This document shows positions 1 to 6,968 of a DNA stretch of 7,474 nt, one piece after another (positions within the stretch are counted from its first letter, which is position 1; every line of letters begins with the position of its first letter). The notes under the pieces were generated by a model. It worked only from the letters and a program-made list of their open reading frames with translations. It searched no databases and was not told the origin of the DNA. Position numbers and translations under genes: made by a program. This stretch comes from Thermomicrobiaceae bacterium (GTDB lineage: Bacteria; Chloroflexota; Chloroflexia; Thermomicrobiales; Thermomicrobiaceae), in contig SKTL01000290.1 in the NCBI GenBank assembly GCA_007122555.1, forward strand, positions 1-7,474, read 5' to 3'.

Positions 1-1260
1 AGTTTCCCCGGTCACGGCTGGAACCCTGAGCCGGCGCGCCAGCGCCTGGACCTGGCTGATCCGATGCGCCGCGATGAGCACGCGATCGCCCTGGTGTCTG
101 GTCATGATCCGCTCAACCGTTCGCAGTTTCGCCGCGAATCCCTGGTCTGGGTTGCTATGCTGCCGATCTGATCGCACCCGAATCTCGAAGCATTCAACGG
201 GGCTGATCCACCCCTGACGTTCGAGATCGCGCCAGCGAGATTGCCATACAGGCGGTCCGACCAGCGCGTAGACCTCGCGCTCGCGTCCATCCTCGCGCAC
301 CAGGGTGGCGGTCAGGCCGAGGCGTCGACGAGATTGCAGCGCGGCGCTCTGACGGAAAACGTCGGCCGGGAGCGTATGGACCTCATCGTAAATGATCAGT
401 CCCCACGGGAGATCCATCGCGTCATGGAGCCGCTCCGGAAGTCCATTTCGTGACGCCGTCAGAGCCTGATAGGTGACGATTGTGACCGGCTTCTCTTCAC
501 TCGAATCGGTAAATAGATCGATATCGTTCGCGCACAGGTTTGTCATGCCCTTGAAATGACCTGCCCATTGCTCGCCAATCGTCCGATTCGGCGTGACGAC
601 GAGTACGCAGGCATCCAGCGTCGCGGCGATGGCGACGCCAACAACGGTCTTTCCGGCTCCGCAGGGTAGCAACACCACACCGCCACCCTGTCCGTGTTCC
701 ACGAATCGATCGACGGCCTGCTGCTGATAATCCCGGAGCACCACATTTCGGTTCAGATGATATCCGCCCGTCCGTCGGGATACTGGTCGAACGTTGTCGA
801 CCACGGGGTATCCAGCCTCAGCGAGCCTTGCCTTGACCCGACCCCGTTCGTGATCGGCGAGAGGTATCTCCGCGGAGTCAACCGATACATCAAGAATCGA
901 TCCCACTTCGCGGAGCAGTAGTCGATCCGAAGCTTTGAGCGCGAGCGATCCCGGGGGCCCGTCGATCCAGAGCTGACCGTACCGACCGAAGAACTCGTTT
1001 ACCCGAGCGAAGAGATCCGCAGGGAGTCGCATGGCGGAGTTCTCCGTCATCAGGTCGAGAAATGCTTGTGCATTTAGCCCGGACGCAGCCGCAGACCACA
1101 TTGTCAGATCAGTTACCCGGTAGGAGTGGAGCGTTCCAGCTGCGCTTGTCAGCTCAGCAAAGCGTCGCAACACATCTTCGATCTCACCGGAAGGATCGTA
1201 TTTGGTGTCAAGAATGATCGTTCCAGATCGCTGGAAGGCGATCGCGCGGTTGGCAGTCAC
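1..1260 (-). CDS. xpb: XPB/ERCC3-type DNA repair helicase, 3' end outside window
   Basis: Superfamily 2 ATP-dependent DNA helicase of the XPB class, a 3'-5' helicase/translocase linked to DNA repair. The frame is open for 420 codons and leaves the window without a stop; family members of about 550 residues imply that roughly a quarter is missing, including HD2 motifs V and VI. Seen: an N-terminal domain (about 1-160), LRDYQ (175-179), Walker A PCGAGKT (199-205), motif Ia VVTPNR (221-226), the XPB-specific Walker B DEVH (292-295), motif III LTAT (316-319), the RED motif (322-324) inside VREDGRE, then GWISPVE and HD2 strand RVLIAAH (393-399). DEVH plus RED separates XPB from RecG, UvrB or DEAD-box helicases. 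The GTG start at 1260 follows an in-frame stop (TGA) three codons upstream, and the N-terminus lines up with mycobacterial XPB as I remember it; the Shine-Dalgarno (GGATG, 10 nt upstream) is weak. It is divergent from gyrA. The segment between RED and HD2 looks short. Confidence 0.93.
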   Translation of the reverse strand, partial: MTANRAIAFQRSGTIILDTKYDPSGEIEDVLRRFAELTSAAGTLHSYRVTDLTMWSAAASGLNAQAFLDLMTENSAMRLPADLFARVNEFFGRYGQLWIDGPPGSLALKASDRLLLREVGSILDVSVDSAEIPLADHERGRVKARLAEAGYPVVDNVRPVSRRTGGYHLNRNVVLRDYQQQAVDRFVEHGQGGGVVLLPCGAGKTVVGVAIAATLDACVLVVTPNRTIGEQWAGHFKGMTNLCANDIDLFTDSSEEKPVTIVTYQALTASRNGLPERLHDAMDLPWGLIIYDEVHTLPADVFRQSAALQSRRRLGLTATLVREDGREREVYALVGPPVWQSRWRDLERQGWISPVECFEIRVRSDRQHSNPDQGFAAKLRTVERIMTRHQGDRVLIAAHRISQVQALARRLRVPAVTGET

Positions 1261-1338
1261 AGGTCACATTCATCCAGATCATCAAACAGATATCCGTTAA
1301 TCTGCAATCTTGCCACCGCTCGGCGCGCCCATGCGGAA

Positions 1339-1351
1339 AATTGGTACAATT
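1339..1351 (+). promoter_or_regulatory. Candidate gyrA promoter: extended -10 within a 13-bp palindrome
   Basis: In the 141-bp spacer between the divergent xpb and gyrA starts, TGgTACAAT (1342-1350) matches an extended -10 (TGnTATAAT, 5 of 6 in the hexamer). No good -35 lies 16-18 bp upstream, which extended -10 promoters tolerate. A start near 1357 would give a leader of about 45 nt. The element sits inside the exact interrupted palindrome AATTG-GTA-CAATT. No convincing minus-strand promoter for xpb was seen in the same spacer. Prediction from sequence pattern only. Confidence 0.45.
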
Positions 1352-1401
1352 GACGCTGGCAGAATTGGCGCTCCGGCCCATCGTTCAGGGATTTCTTTTC
1401 A

Positions 1402-3939
1402 GTGAGTATCGGTAACGTTCAGGCAATCAATATCGATACTGAGATGCGGCGATCGTATCTCGATTATGCGATGAGCGTTATCGTTCAACGCGCTCTCCCT
1501 GACGTCCGTGATGGGTTGAAGCCGGTCCAGCGCCGGATCCTCTATGCACAGCATGAAATGGGCGTTCGCCCGAACAGCCGGTATCGAAAGAGCGCCGGTA
1601 TCGTCGGAGAGGTTCTGAAGTCATACCATCCGCACAGTGACGCCGCGGTTTATGATGCGCTGGTGCGCATGGCGCAGCCATTTGTCATGCGCTATCCACT
1701 GGTCGATGGTCAGGGGAACTTCGGTTCGGTCGATGGCGACGGCGCCGCAGCTATGCGCTACACCGAATCCAGAATGGCCGCCATCGCCTCCGAACTGCTG
1801 CAAGACATCGATAAGCAGACCGTCGACTTCATTCCCAACTACGATGACAGCGAACATGAGCCGACGGTCCTGCCGGCCAAGATTCCCAACCTTCTCCTGA
1901 ACGGGGCGTCCGGTATCGCCGTCGGGATGGCGACCAATATCCCCCCGCACAACCTGATCGAGGTGTGCACCGGGTTGATCGAACTGATCGACAATCCTGA
2001 GATCAGCATCGACGAGCTCTGCAACTATGTCAAAGGGCCCGACTACCCGACCGGAGGCATCATCCTGGGGCGCGAGGGCATTCGCGCAGCCTACGCCACT
2101 GGACGAGGGCGCATCGTCACGCGAGCGCGGACCGAGATCGAAGAGATGGAACGCAGCGGGCGATTCCGAATCCTGGTCACCGAGCTCCCCTATCAGGTCA
2201 ACAAGGCCGCCCTGCTCGAGCGCATTGCCGAGTATGTGAAGGCTGGCCGGCTCGACGGAATTCACGATTTGCGGGACGAAACCGACCGTCGCGGCATGCG
2301 CGTGGTCATCGAGCTCAAGCGTGACGCCCAACCGCAACGGGTCCTGAACGCACTGTTCAAGCACACACCGCTGCAGCAGTCATTCGGCGTCAATATGGTT
2401 GCCCTGGTTGATGGCAAGCAGCCGCGCGTGCTTAACCTCAAGCGGATGCTGCAGCACTATCTCGATCACCGACGTGTGGTCATCCGGCGTCGGACTGAAT
2501 TTGATTTGCGTCGGGCGCGCCGTCGGGCGCACATTCTCGATGGCCTCAAGATCGCGCTCGATCACGTTGACGAGATCATTCGCATCATCCGCCAGTCTCA
2601 GAATGCTGAAGTCGCCCGTCAGAATCTGATGAGCGGGTACAGTTTCAGCGAGGCGCAGGCGAACGCTATTCTCGAAATGCAGCTTCGCCGGCTCGCCGCA
2701 CTGGAGCGCCGAAAGCTCGAAAATGAGTATCGTGGCATTCTCAAGCAGGTCGCCCACCTCGAAGCGCTACTTTCCGACCCTGAAAAGATCGATCAGGTCA
2801 TTAAGGATGAGCTGAACGAGCTTCGTGACAAGTATGGTGATGAGCGGCGCAGTGAAATCCAGGATATCTTCTCGGACATCAGCGACGAAGATCTGATCCC
2901 GCAGGTTGACGTTATCGTGACGATTACAAGCCGCGGTTATGTCAAACGGCTCTCAGACGTTACCTACCAGGCTCAGCGTCGCGGTGGCCGCGGGATTACC
3001 GGGATCGGATTGCGCGAGCAGGATCGCGTGGCCCATATCCTGTCGGCTAACACGCACGACCGCCTGCTCTTCTTCACCAACCGCGGTCGGGTGTTCCAGA
3101 TCAAGGTGCATGAGCTGCCGGAGACTGGTCGAACGTCGCGTGGCATTCCCGCGATCAATCTCATTGGCATCGAGCAGGACGAAACAATCACAACACTGCT
3201 GCCGATCAAGGGCGATGAATCTGCGCAGTACCTCTTCATGTGCACGCGGAACGGTACGGTCAAGCGAACGAACCTCTCGCAGTTCGCCGCGGTTCGATCT
3301 ACAGGTTTGCGAGCGATCCGGCTGGAGGGCGACGACGAACTGGCCTGGGTCAAAATGACGTCTGGCGAGGACGACCTGATCCTTGTCTCAAACGTTGGCA
3401 AGGCGATCAAGTTCCACGAAACTGACGTCCGCGCTATGGGGCGCACCGCGGCCGGAGTCCGCGGCATCCGGATGCCCAGGGATGGTCGGGTTATCGCGGC
3501 CGAGGTCGCTACACCGGACGCGGACTTGCTTGTCGTTTCTCAACACGGCTTCGGCAAACGAACACCGCTTAGAGAGTTCCGCAACCAGGGACGAGGCGGA
3601 CAGGGCGTCACCGCCATCAAGCTGAGCGAGCGTAACGGCGAGGTTGCCTGCGCCAAGGTCGTCGACGATACCGACAACGTGATGATTACAAGCCATCTGG
3701 GCAAGGTCATCAGGGTTCCGGTAGAGCAGATATCCCAGCTCGGCCGCGCAGCGCAGGGTGTTCGCATTATGCGACCGTACCAGGGTGACCAGGTCGGCTC
3801 GCTCACGTTGATCCGAACCGGCGAGGACGAGGAGATAGCGAACGTTACCGAAGACGCCGCAACGGCTCCAGCAGCGTCCGACAACGGCGCGGAATCACTC
3901 GACGACGACAGTTCGGAACTGCCGGAAGACCAAAACTAG
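1402..3939 (+). CDS. gyrA: DNA gyrase subunit A
   Basis: Catalytic DNA-breaking subunit of the A2B2 gyrase, which introduces negative supercoils using ATP hydrolysed by GyrB. It has 845 residues, near the usual 800-880. Seen: the N-terminal winged-helix/tower domain with [21 protein letters not shown] (21-41), catalytic Tyr120 preceded by Arg119 in AAMRYTE (E. coli Y122/R121), IPPHNL, and YQVNK. The C-gate segment lacks the long E. coli insertion, as in Gram-positive GyrA. The GyrA-box QRRGGRG (525-531) opens the C-terminal DNA-wrapping beta-pinwheel; about six blade repeats are recognisable (for example [38 protein letters not shown]). This box argues for GyrA over ParC. The tail (about 805-845) is rich in Asp/Glu. 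The quinolone loop (75-85) reads [10 protein letters not shown]: Ser at the E. coli 81 position (usually Gly), Ala at 83, with Asp82 and Asp87 equivalents kept. GTG start; AGGGA (1387-1391) lies 10 nt upstream. gyrB is not adjacent. Confidence 0.97.
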   Translation: MSIGNVQAINIDTEMRRSYLDYAMSVIVQRALPDVRDGLKPVQRRILYAQHEMGVRPNSRYRKSAGIVGEVLKSYHPHSDAAVYDALVRMAQPFVMRYPLVDGQGNFGSVDGDGAAAMRYTESRMAAIASELLQDIDKQTVDFIPNYDDSEHEPTVLPAKIPNLLLNGASGIAVGMATNIPPHNLIEVCTGLIELIDNPEISIDELCNYVKGPDYPTGGIILGREGIRAAYATGRGRIVTRARTEIEEMERSGRFRILVTELPYQVNKAALLERIAEYVKAGRLDGIHDLRDETDRRGMRVVIELKRDAQPQRVLNALFKHTPLQQSFGVNMVALVDGKQPRVLNLKRMLQHYLDHRRVVIRRRTEFDLRRARRRAHILDGLKIALDHVDEIIRIIRQSQNAEVARQNLMSGYSFSEAQANAILEMQLRRLAALERRKLENEYRGILKQVAHLEALLSDPEKIDQVIKDELNELRDKYGDERRSEIQDIFSDISDEDLIPQVDVIVTITSRGYVKRLSDVTYQAQRRGGRGITGIGLREQDRVAHILSANTHDRLLFFTNRGRVFQIKVHELPETGRTSRGIPAINLIGIEQDETITTLLPIKGDESAQYLFMCTRNGTVKRTNLSQFAAVRSTGLRAIRLEGDDELAWVKMTSGEDDLILVSNVGKAIKFHETDVRAMGRTAAGVRGIRMPRDGRVIAAEVATPDADLLVVSQHGFGKRTPLREFRNQGRGGQGVTAIKLSERNGEVACAKVVDDTDNVMITSHLGKVIRVPVEQISQLGRAAQGVRIMRPYQGDQVGSLTLIRTGEDEEIANVTEDAATAPAASDNGAESLDDDSSELPEDQN

Positions 3940-3954
3940 AATCCGGACGGGTTC
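3939..3954 (+). other. Small hairpin over the gyrA stop codon
   Basis: GAATCC (3939-3944) and GGGTTC (3949-3954) can pair as a 6-bp stem with one T-G wobble and a GGAC loop, starting at the last base of the gyrA TAG. It is followed by tctcaatc, not a T-run, so it is at best a weak 3'-end structure. The rest of the 113-bp spacer holds no recognisable gene, promoter or intrinsic terminator besides the second hairpin described separately; readthrough from gyrA into the next gene is plausible. Confidence 0.25.
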
Positions 3955-4016
3955 TCAATCGCAGACACCTTCATGACGCTCCTTTAGCAACCCGATGGCG
4001 TGAACGTTGCGCATTT

Positions 4017-4047
4017 CCCGATGACGATAATCGATCATCGGGAGGGG
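4017..4047 (+). promoter_or_regulatory. Hairpin abutting the ribosome binding site of the PerM-family gene
   Basis: CCCGATGA (4017-4024) pairs perfectly with TCATCGGG (4035-4042). An inner CGA/TCG stem around a TAA loop extends it, with a single bulged A at 4034, giving 11 bp in all. The 3' arm ends inside the strong Shine-Dalgarno GGAGG (4041-4045), which is 7 nt from the GTG at 4053. No T-run follows, so a terminator is less likely than an element influencing ribosome access. A second CCCGATG lies at 3991-3997 and could compete for the same 3' arm. The structure is seen directly; a regulatory role is inference. Confidence 0.4.
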
Positions 4048-4052
4048 TTTAC

Positions 4053-5129
4053 GTGAGCACGCCAAACGAGAATACATCCAGCCAATATCCTCAACATCGC
4101 GTCTGGCTGGACTGGCGGACGATCTCCGCATCTGCAGCAGCGCTCGCTGTCGCGTTCGCGATCGTGTTCATCGCCTGGATGGTGCTCCGACCCCTGGCGA
4201 TTCTCCTGATGTCGATCGTTCTCGCCGAAACACTGGAACCTGTTGCGTCCCGGCTGCAGCAGTACATGCGTCGTTCGCTGGCCGTCCTGTTCACCTATCT
4301 GGGCGTGGTTCTGGTGATGATTCTTCTGGCGCTGACAATCGTGCCGGCAATCCTGACCGAAATCGGTGATCTGGGCGACGAGATACCGGAGGCGCAGGAA
4401 CGCGTGGTCGGCTGGATCGACGAGCAGGGCTGGCTCAGTGAAGACCAGATTACCAACTATCTCGAAGGACAGATGGAAGAAGGGGGACGGCTCGCCGGGC
4501 TCCCGCTGGCGATCGCCGGCGCGGCCGTCGAGCTCGCACTCGCAGTGTTTCTGTCCATCTACTGGCTAATTGGGAAACCGGGCGCCCGAGCTCTCTTCTT
4601 CTCGATGATGCCACCGTCGCGTCGAACGGAGGCCGAAGAGATCGCCTCCGAAGTCGGATCGACGATTGGCGGGTACATCCGCGGCGTCGTGATCTCCGGC
4701 GCGATTCTGGCGATTATCGCGTTCATTGGGCTAACCATCATCGGGGTCGACTTCGCGCTGCCGCTGGCAATGTTCATGTTCTTCGGTGAGCTCGTGCCAG
4801 TCCTCGGGCCGCTCATCGCGCTTATCCCTGCGCTGATTGTCGCCGCGTTCGACAGTATGACCACTGTTCTTCTGGTCCTGGGACTCTACGTCGTCCTGCA
4901 GCTGCTAGAAAGTAGTGTTGTCTATCCCCAGGTCATGAAACGGCAGGCGAGCATCCCGCCCATCGTGGTGATTTTCGCGCTTCCGGCCGGGGGCTCGGTC
5001 GGAGGATTGATTGGCGCGCTCGTCGCGATTCCGCTGGCCGGGGCGATCCGGGTGCTAATTCTGCGGCTGGTTGTTCCCCGGGTTCAGGATCGAATGGGGG
5101 ACAACCAGCCGGCAACATCAGAGACGTAA
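4053..5129 (+). CDS. AI-2E/PerM family (UPF0118) membrane transporter
   Basis: Multispanning inner-membrane protein of 358 residues, the usual size for the AI-2E/PerM family. Members have been linked to export of the quorum signal AI-2, to Na+/H+ antiport and to permease-like roles; substrate cannot be assigned here. Hydrophobic segments appear at about 24-45, 47-63, 76-100, 150-173, 211-231, 234-265, 269-290 and 302-338. A soluble loop (about 103-148), rich in Glu/Asp, sits between segments three and four, as is typical. Family signatures: GYIRG (207-211), ELVPVLGPLIALIPA (246-260), the VVYPQVMKRQASIPP stretch (289-303) and GGLIGALVAIPLAG (317-330). GTG start with a strong GGAGG 7 nt upstream, next to a hairpin. 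It lies 113 bp after gyrA on the same strand and may be read through from it. Its 3' end faces nadA with only 18 bp between stops and no evident terminator there. Confidence 0.9.
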   Translation: MSTPNENTSSQYPQHRVWLDWRTISASAAALAVAFAIVFIAWMVLRPLAILLMSIVLAETLEPVASRLQQYMRRSLAVLFTYLGVVLVMILLALTIVPAILTEIGDLGDEIPEAQERVVGWIDEQGWLSEDQITNYLEGQMEEGGRLAGLPLAIAGAAVELALAVFLSIYWLIGKPGARALFFSMMPPSRRTEAEEIASEVGSTIGGYIRGVVISGAILAIIAFIGLTIIGVDFALPLAMFMFFGELVPVLGPLIALIPALIVAAFDSMTTVLLVLGLYVVLQLLESSVVYPQVMKRQASIPPIVVIFALPAGGSVGGLIGALVAIPLAGAIRVLILRLVVPRVQDRMGDNQPATSET

Positions 5130-5147
5130 GCAATAGTTTGTCGAGCG

Positions 5148-6152
5148 CTAACCGATCGAAACCATCCGGTCGATCGCAACTCGGGCGCGGCTGGCTATCC
5201 CGTCGGGAACCGTGACGTGATATTGCATGTACTTCAGCGAATCGCGCACCTTTGTCAGGTTGTTCAGCTTCATAAAGCCGCAGACTGCGCTGTCGCGCAC
5301 CGCGCGAAACTCCTTGCCAGGAGCCAGCGTGTTCAACCGGTGAAGGACGCCGGTCTCGGTCGCCACCACGAACTGCCTGGAATCGCTTTTCATCGCGTGG
5401 CGAACCATTCCCTCGGTGGAGAGCACCTTCGTTCGCGCTGCGTCCAGCTTGCCCGACTGGAGATCGAGCATGCAGCGTGAACCGCAAGCGCACTCGGGGT
5501 GAATCAGCAACTCGGCGTCGGGCCACTCCACACGGGCGCGTTCAACGTCCTCAGCGACGATTCCCGCATGAACGTGACATTCACCGAGCCAGAGCTGGAT
5601 ATTCTTCCGTCCAGTTTCGCGCTTGACCCACTCGCCCAGGAACAGATCCGGAAGAAAGAGAATCTCCGTCTCCTCGGGAATCGATTCGACTATCTGAACA
5701 GCATTCGCTGATGTGCAGCAGTAGTCGCTCTCCGCTTTCACTTCCGCGGACGTATTCACATAGGAAACAACGACCGCGCCGGGATGCTGGGACTTCCATT
5801 CGCGAAGCTGATCCGCGGTGATGCTCGCCGCCAGGGAACAGCCCGCATTGAGGTCTGGCAGCAAGACTGTCTTCTCCGGGCTCAGAATCGCGGCAGTCTC
5901 CGCCATGAAATGAACGCCACAGAAGACAATGACATCCGCTTCAGTCTCGGCGGCCTGGCGGGAAAGTCCGAGCGAATCTCCGACGAAGTCCGCGATATCC
6001 TGTAGATCCGGAATCTGGTAGCTATGAGCCAGCACCACAGCATTGTGCTTCTGACGAAGCTCGTTGATCTCATCAATCAACGCCGTTCGCTGATCATCCG
6101 TCAGCTGTTCCTCTACGACCGGAGGCGGCACAACGGGCAATGTAACAGTCAT
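5148..6152 (-). CDS. nadA: Quinolinate synthase
   Basis: Cytosolic [4Fe-4S] enzyme that condenses iminoaspartate (from NadB or aspartate dehydrogenase) with dihydroxyacetone phosphate to give quinolinate in de novo NAD synthesis. It has 334 residues, within the family range. Signatures of the three pseudo-symmetric domains: VLAHSYQ (40-46) with DSLGLSR (59-65); FCGVHFMAETAAILSPEK (77-94); YVNTSAEVKAESDYCCTSAN (131-150); HPE (218-220); and VATETGVLHRL (263-273). By position, the cluster ligands should be Cys105 (AGCSLA), Cys192 (GECHVHAGI) and Cys291 (AVCGFMKLNN). Additional cysteines form C221-x-C223-x3-C227 just after HPE. The ATG start overlaps the nrtR stop by one base (TGATG) and has no strong Shine-Dalgarno of its own, so translation probably depends on coupling. 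nadB and nadC are not in the window. Confidence 0.97.
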   Translation of the reverse strand: MTVTLPVVPPPVVEEQLTDDQRTALIDEINELRQKHNAVVLAHSYQIPDLQDIADFVGDSLGLSRQAAETEADVIVFCGVHFMAETAAILSPEKTVLLPDLNAGCSLAASITADQLREWKSQHPGAVVVSYVNTSAEVKAESDYCCTSANAVQIVESIPEETEILFLPDLFLGEWVKRETGRKNIQLWLGECHVHAGIVAEDVERARVEWPDAELLIHPECACGSRCMLDLQSGKLDAARTKVLSTEGMVRHAMKSDSRQFVVATETGVLHRLNTLAPGKEFRAVRDSAVCGFMKLNNLTKVRDSLKYMQYHVTVPDGIASRARVAIDRMVSIG

Positions 6153-6154
6153 CA
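6150..6154 (-). promoter_or_regulatory. TGATG stop-start overlap coupling nrtR and nadA
   Basis: On the minus strand the nrtR TGA (6154-6152) shares its A with the nadA ATG (6152-6150). The 25 bases before this ATG hold only weak purine runs (GCGAGAC), so ribosomes terminating nrtR most likely reinitiate on nadA. This ties the amounts of repressor and enzyme together. Confidence 0.8.
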
Positions 6155-6898
6155 GTCTCGAGTCTCGCTTTCTGAGCTTGCCGGATCCAGCGCCGGCTCG
6201 GTTTCCATCTCGATTTCGTCCAGTGAATCAGGGCTTCCCGGAATCTCGCGCGGGCCGATGTAGCGATACAGGCGAGCGGGTCTGCGACTACGCCGATCTC
6301 GTGTTCCTGGCACCGGAGCAAGATCCCATCTTGCCAGCATCTGGCGGGTGAAGTTGCTCGGATCGTATTCCTCCCCGACGATCGCCTCATAGACTCCACG
6401 CAGGTCGGACATCGTGAAATTCTCAGGTAACAGGTGGAACGCCAGTGGCGAGTAGGATATCTTCTGCGACAGCCTCCAGCGGGCGTAGGAAACGATTCGA
6501 CCGTGGTCGAAGGCGAGCGGACCGGGCAATTGATCAACCGGATGCCACTCTGCGGCGCTCCAGCCGGGGCCAGGTCGGGCCGTTCTCATGCCGGATCCAA
6601 CGGACATCGCCGGCATCAGCGCGTAATAGGTAACAGAAACGGAGCGTCCGCGTGGATCCCGTCCGGGATCGCCGAACGTGTAGAGCTGCTCCAGATAGAC
6701 CCCCCAAACGCCGGCGCTTTCCGAGAGAATTCGCTGTGCCGCGGCGTCGAATGGTTCGTCCAGCTGAATCTGCCCGCCGGGCAGCGCCCAGGCTCCGGAA
6801 AACGGCTCTCCGGTGCGCTTCACCAGCAAAACTTGCAGACGCCCCTCAGTCAGCGCGAAGCAGACGGTTTCAATTGTGAGGTGCATTTCGTGCCGCAA
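6152..6898 (-). CDS. nrtR: NrtR-type transcriptional regulator of NAD biosynthesis (Nudix plus winged helix)
   Basis: DNA-binding regulator of the NrtR family, which represses NAD-metabolism genes and senses ADP-ribose-type ligands. The 248 residues comprise an N-terminal Nudix-like domain (about 6-140) and a C-terminal winged helix (about 152-215). The latter has LLPENFTMSDLRGVYEAIVG (157-175, approximate), NFTRQML (182-188) and the wing-like RRPARLYRYIG (205-215), all characteristic of NrtR. The Nudix box begins normally (G42-x5-E48) but where REuxEExGu is expected it reads R56-I-L-S-E-S-A-G-V64. Two of three catalytic glutamates are missing, so hydrolase activity is unlikely. The tail (about 218-248) is acidic and unusual. 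I chose TTG at 6898 because GGAG lies 6 nt upstream; the alternative ATG at 6886 (residue 5) would be 18 nt from it. Position directly before nadA, in a coupled operon, supports the assignment strongly. Confidence 0.93.
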   Translation of the reverse strand: MRHEMHLTIETVCFALTEGRLQVLLVKRTGEPFSGAWALPGGQIQLDEPFDAAAQRILSESAGVWGVYLEQLYTFGDPGRDPRGRSVSVTYYALMPAMSVGSGMRTARPGPGWSAAEWHPVDQLPGPLAFDHGRIVSYARWRLSQKISYSPLAFHLLPENFTMSDLRGVYEAIVGEEYDPSNFTRQMLARWDLAPVPGTRDRRSRRPARLYRYIGPREIPGSPDSLDEIEMETEPALDPASSESETRD

Positions 6899-6902
6899 CG
6901 TT

Positions 6903-6908
6903 CTCTCC
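6903..6908 (-). promoter_or_regulatory. Shine-Dalgarno that fixes the TTG start of nrtR
   Basis: GGAGAG reads on the minus strand from 6908 to 6903; the GGAG core is 6 nt from TTG (6898) and 18 nt from the first ATG (6886). It favours the TTG start, adding residues MRHE before MHLT. Confidence 0.65.
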
Positions 6909-6919
6909 AGATCACGTCA

Positions 6920-6947
6920 GGTAATAATAGTCATTAGTACCATGTAC
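6920..6947. promoter_or_regulatory. Candidate NrtR operator: two overlapping palindromes
   Basis: A 22-bp imperfect palindrome at 6920-6941 has half-sites GGTAnTAAT and ATTAnTACC around four central bases; 8 of 11 base pairs are symmetric. It covers the whole nrtR -10. It overlaps a second palindrome at 6937-6947, GTAC-CAT-GTAC, which sits just inside the -35. The second fits the GT-N7-AC core that I recall being described for many NrtR sites. Position over the promoter of the regulator's own operon is typical of autorepression. That NrtR binds here, and to which of the two, is inferred. Confidence 0.55.
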
Positions 6948-6953
6948 CGTCAA
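6924..6953 (-). promoter_or_regulatory. Promoter of the nrtR-nadA operon
   Basis: On the minus strand TTGACG (6953-6948, 5 of 6 to the -35 consensus) is followed after exactly 18 bp by TATTAT (6929-6924, 5 of 6 to the -10 consensus). Transcription would start near 6917 and give a leader of about 19 nt that contains the GGAGAG ribosome binding site. It is the best-looking promoter in the window. Two palindromes overlap it, which suggests repression. Confidence 0.7.
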
Positions 6954-6968
6954 CCATATTTTCAAATT

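Noticed and set aside
1621..2364. 247-codon open frame antisense to gyrA, plus shorter antisense frames at 2380-2757, 2973-3467 and 3540-3884
   Set aside because: They are fully opposite a highly conserved gyrA reading frame, show no family motif, and are expected by chance from GC-rich codon bias.
1402..3939. Topoisomerase IV subunit A (ParC) as an alternative identity
   Set aside because: The intact GyrA-box QRRGGRG at the start of a six-bladed C-terminal domain and the overall domain match favour GyrA.
4017..4047. Intrinsic terminator of gyrA
   Set aside because: The stem is good, but it is followed by AGGGGTTTAC rather than a T-run, and its 3' arm merges with a ribosome binding site.
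5130..5147. Bidirectional terminator between the convergent PerM-family gene and nadA
   Set aside because: Only 18 bp separate the stop codons and no stable stem with flanking T/A runs could be found there.
4933..5526. 197-codon minus-strand frame across the perM-family/nadA junction
   Set aside because: It overlaps the strongly supported nadA in another frame and the 3' end of the PerM-family gene, and its composition (Arg, Pro and Ser rich) is that of an off-frame reading.
6152..6898. Ordinary MutT/Nudix hydrolase
   Set aside because: Two catalytic glutamates are lost, a C-terminal winged helix with NrtR-like motifs is present, and the gene is coupled to nadA.
6434..6937. 167-codon plus-strand frame opposite nrtR
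   Set aside because: It is antisense to a protein with a clear Nudix fold and winged helix; no recognisable domain and no ribosome binding site.
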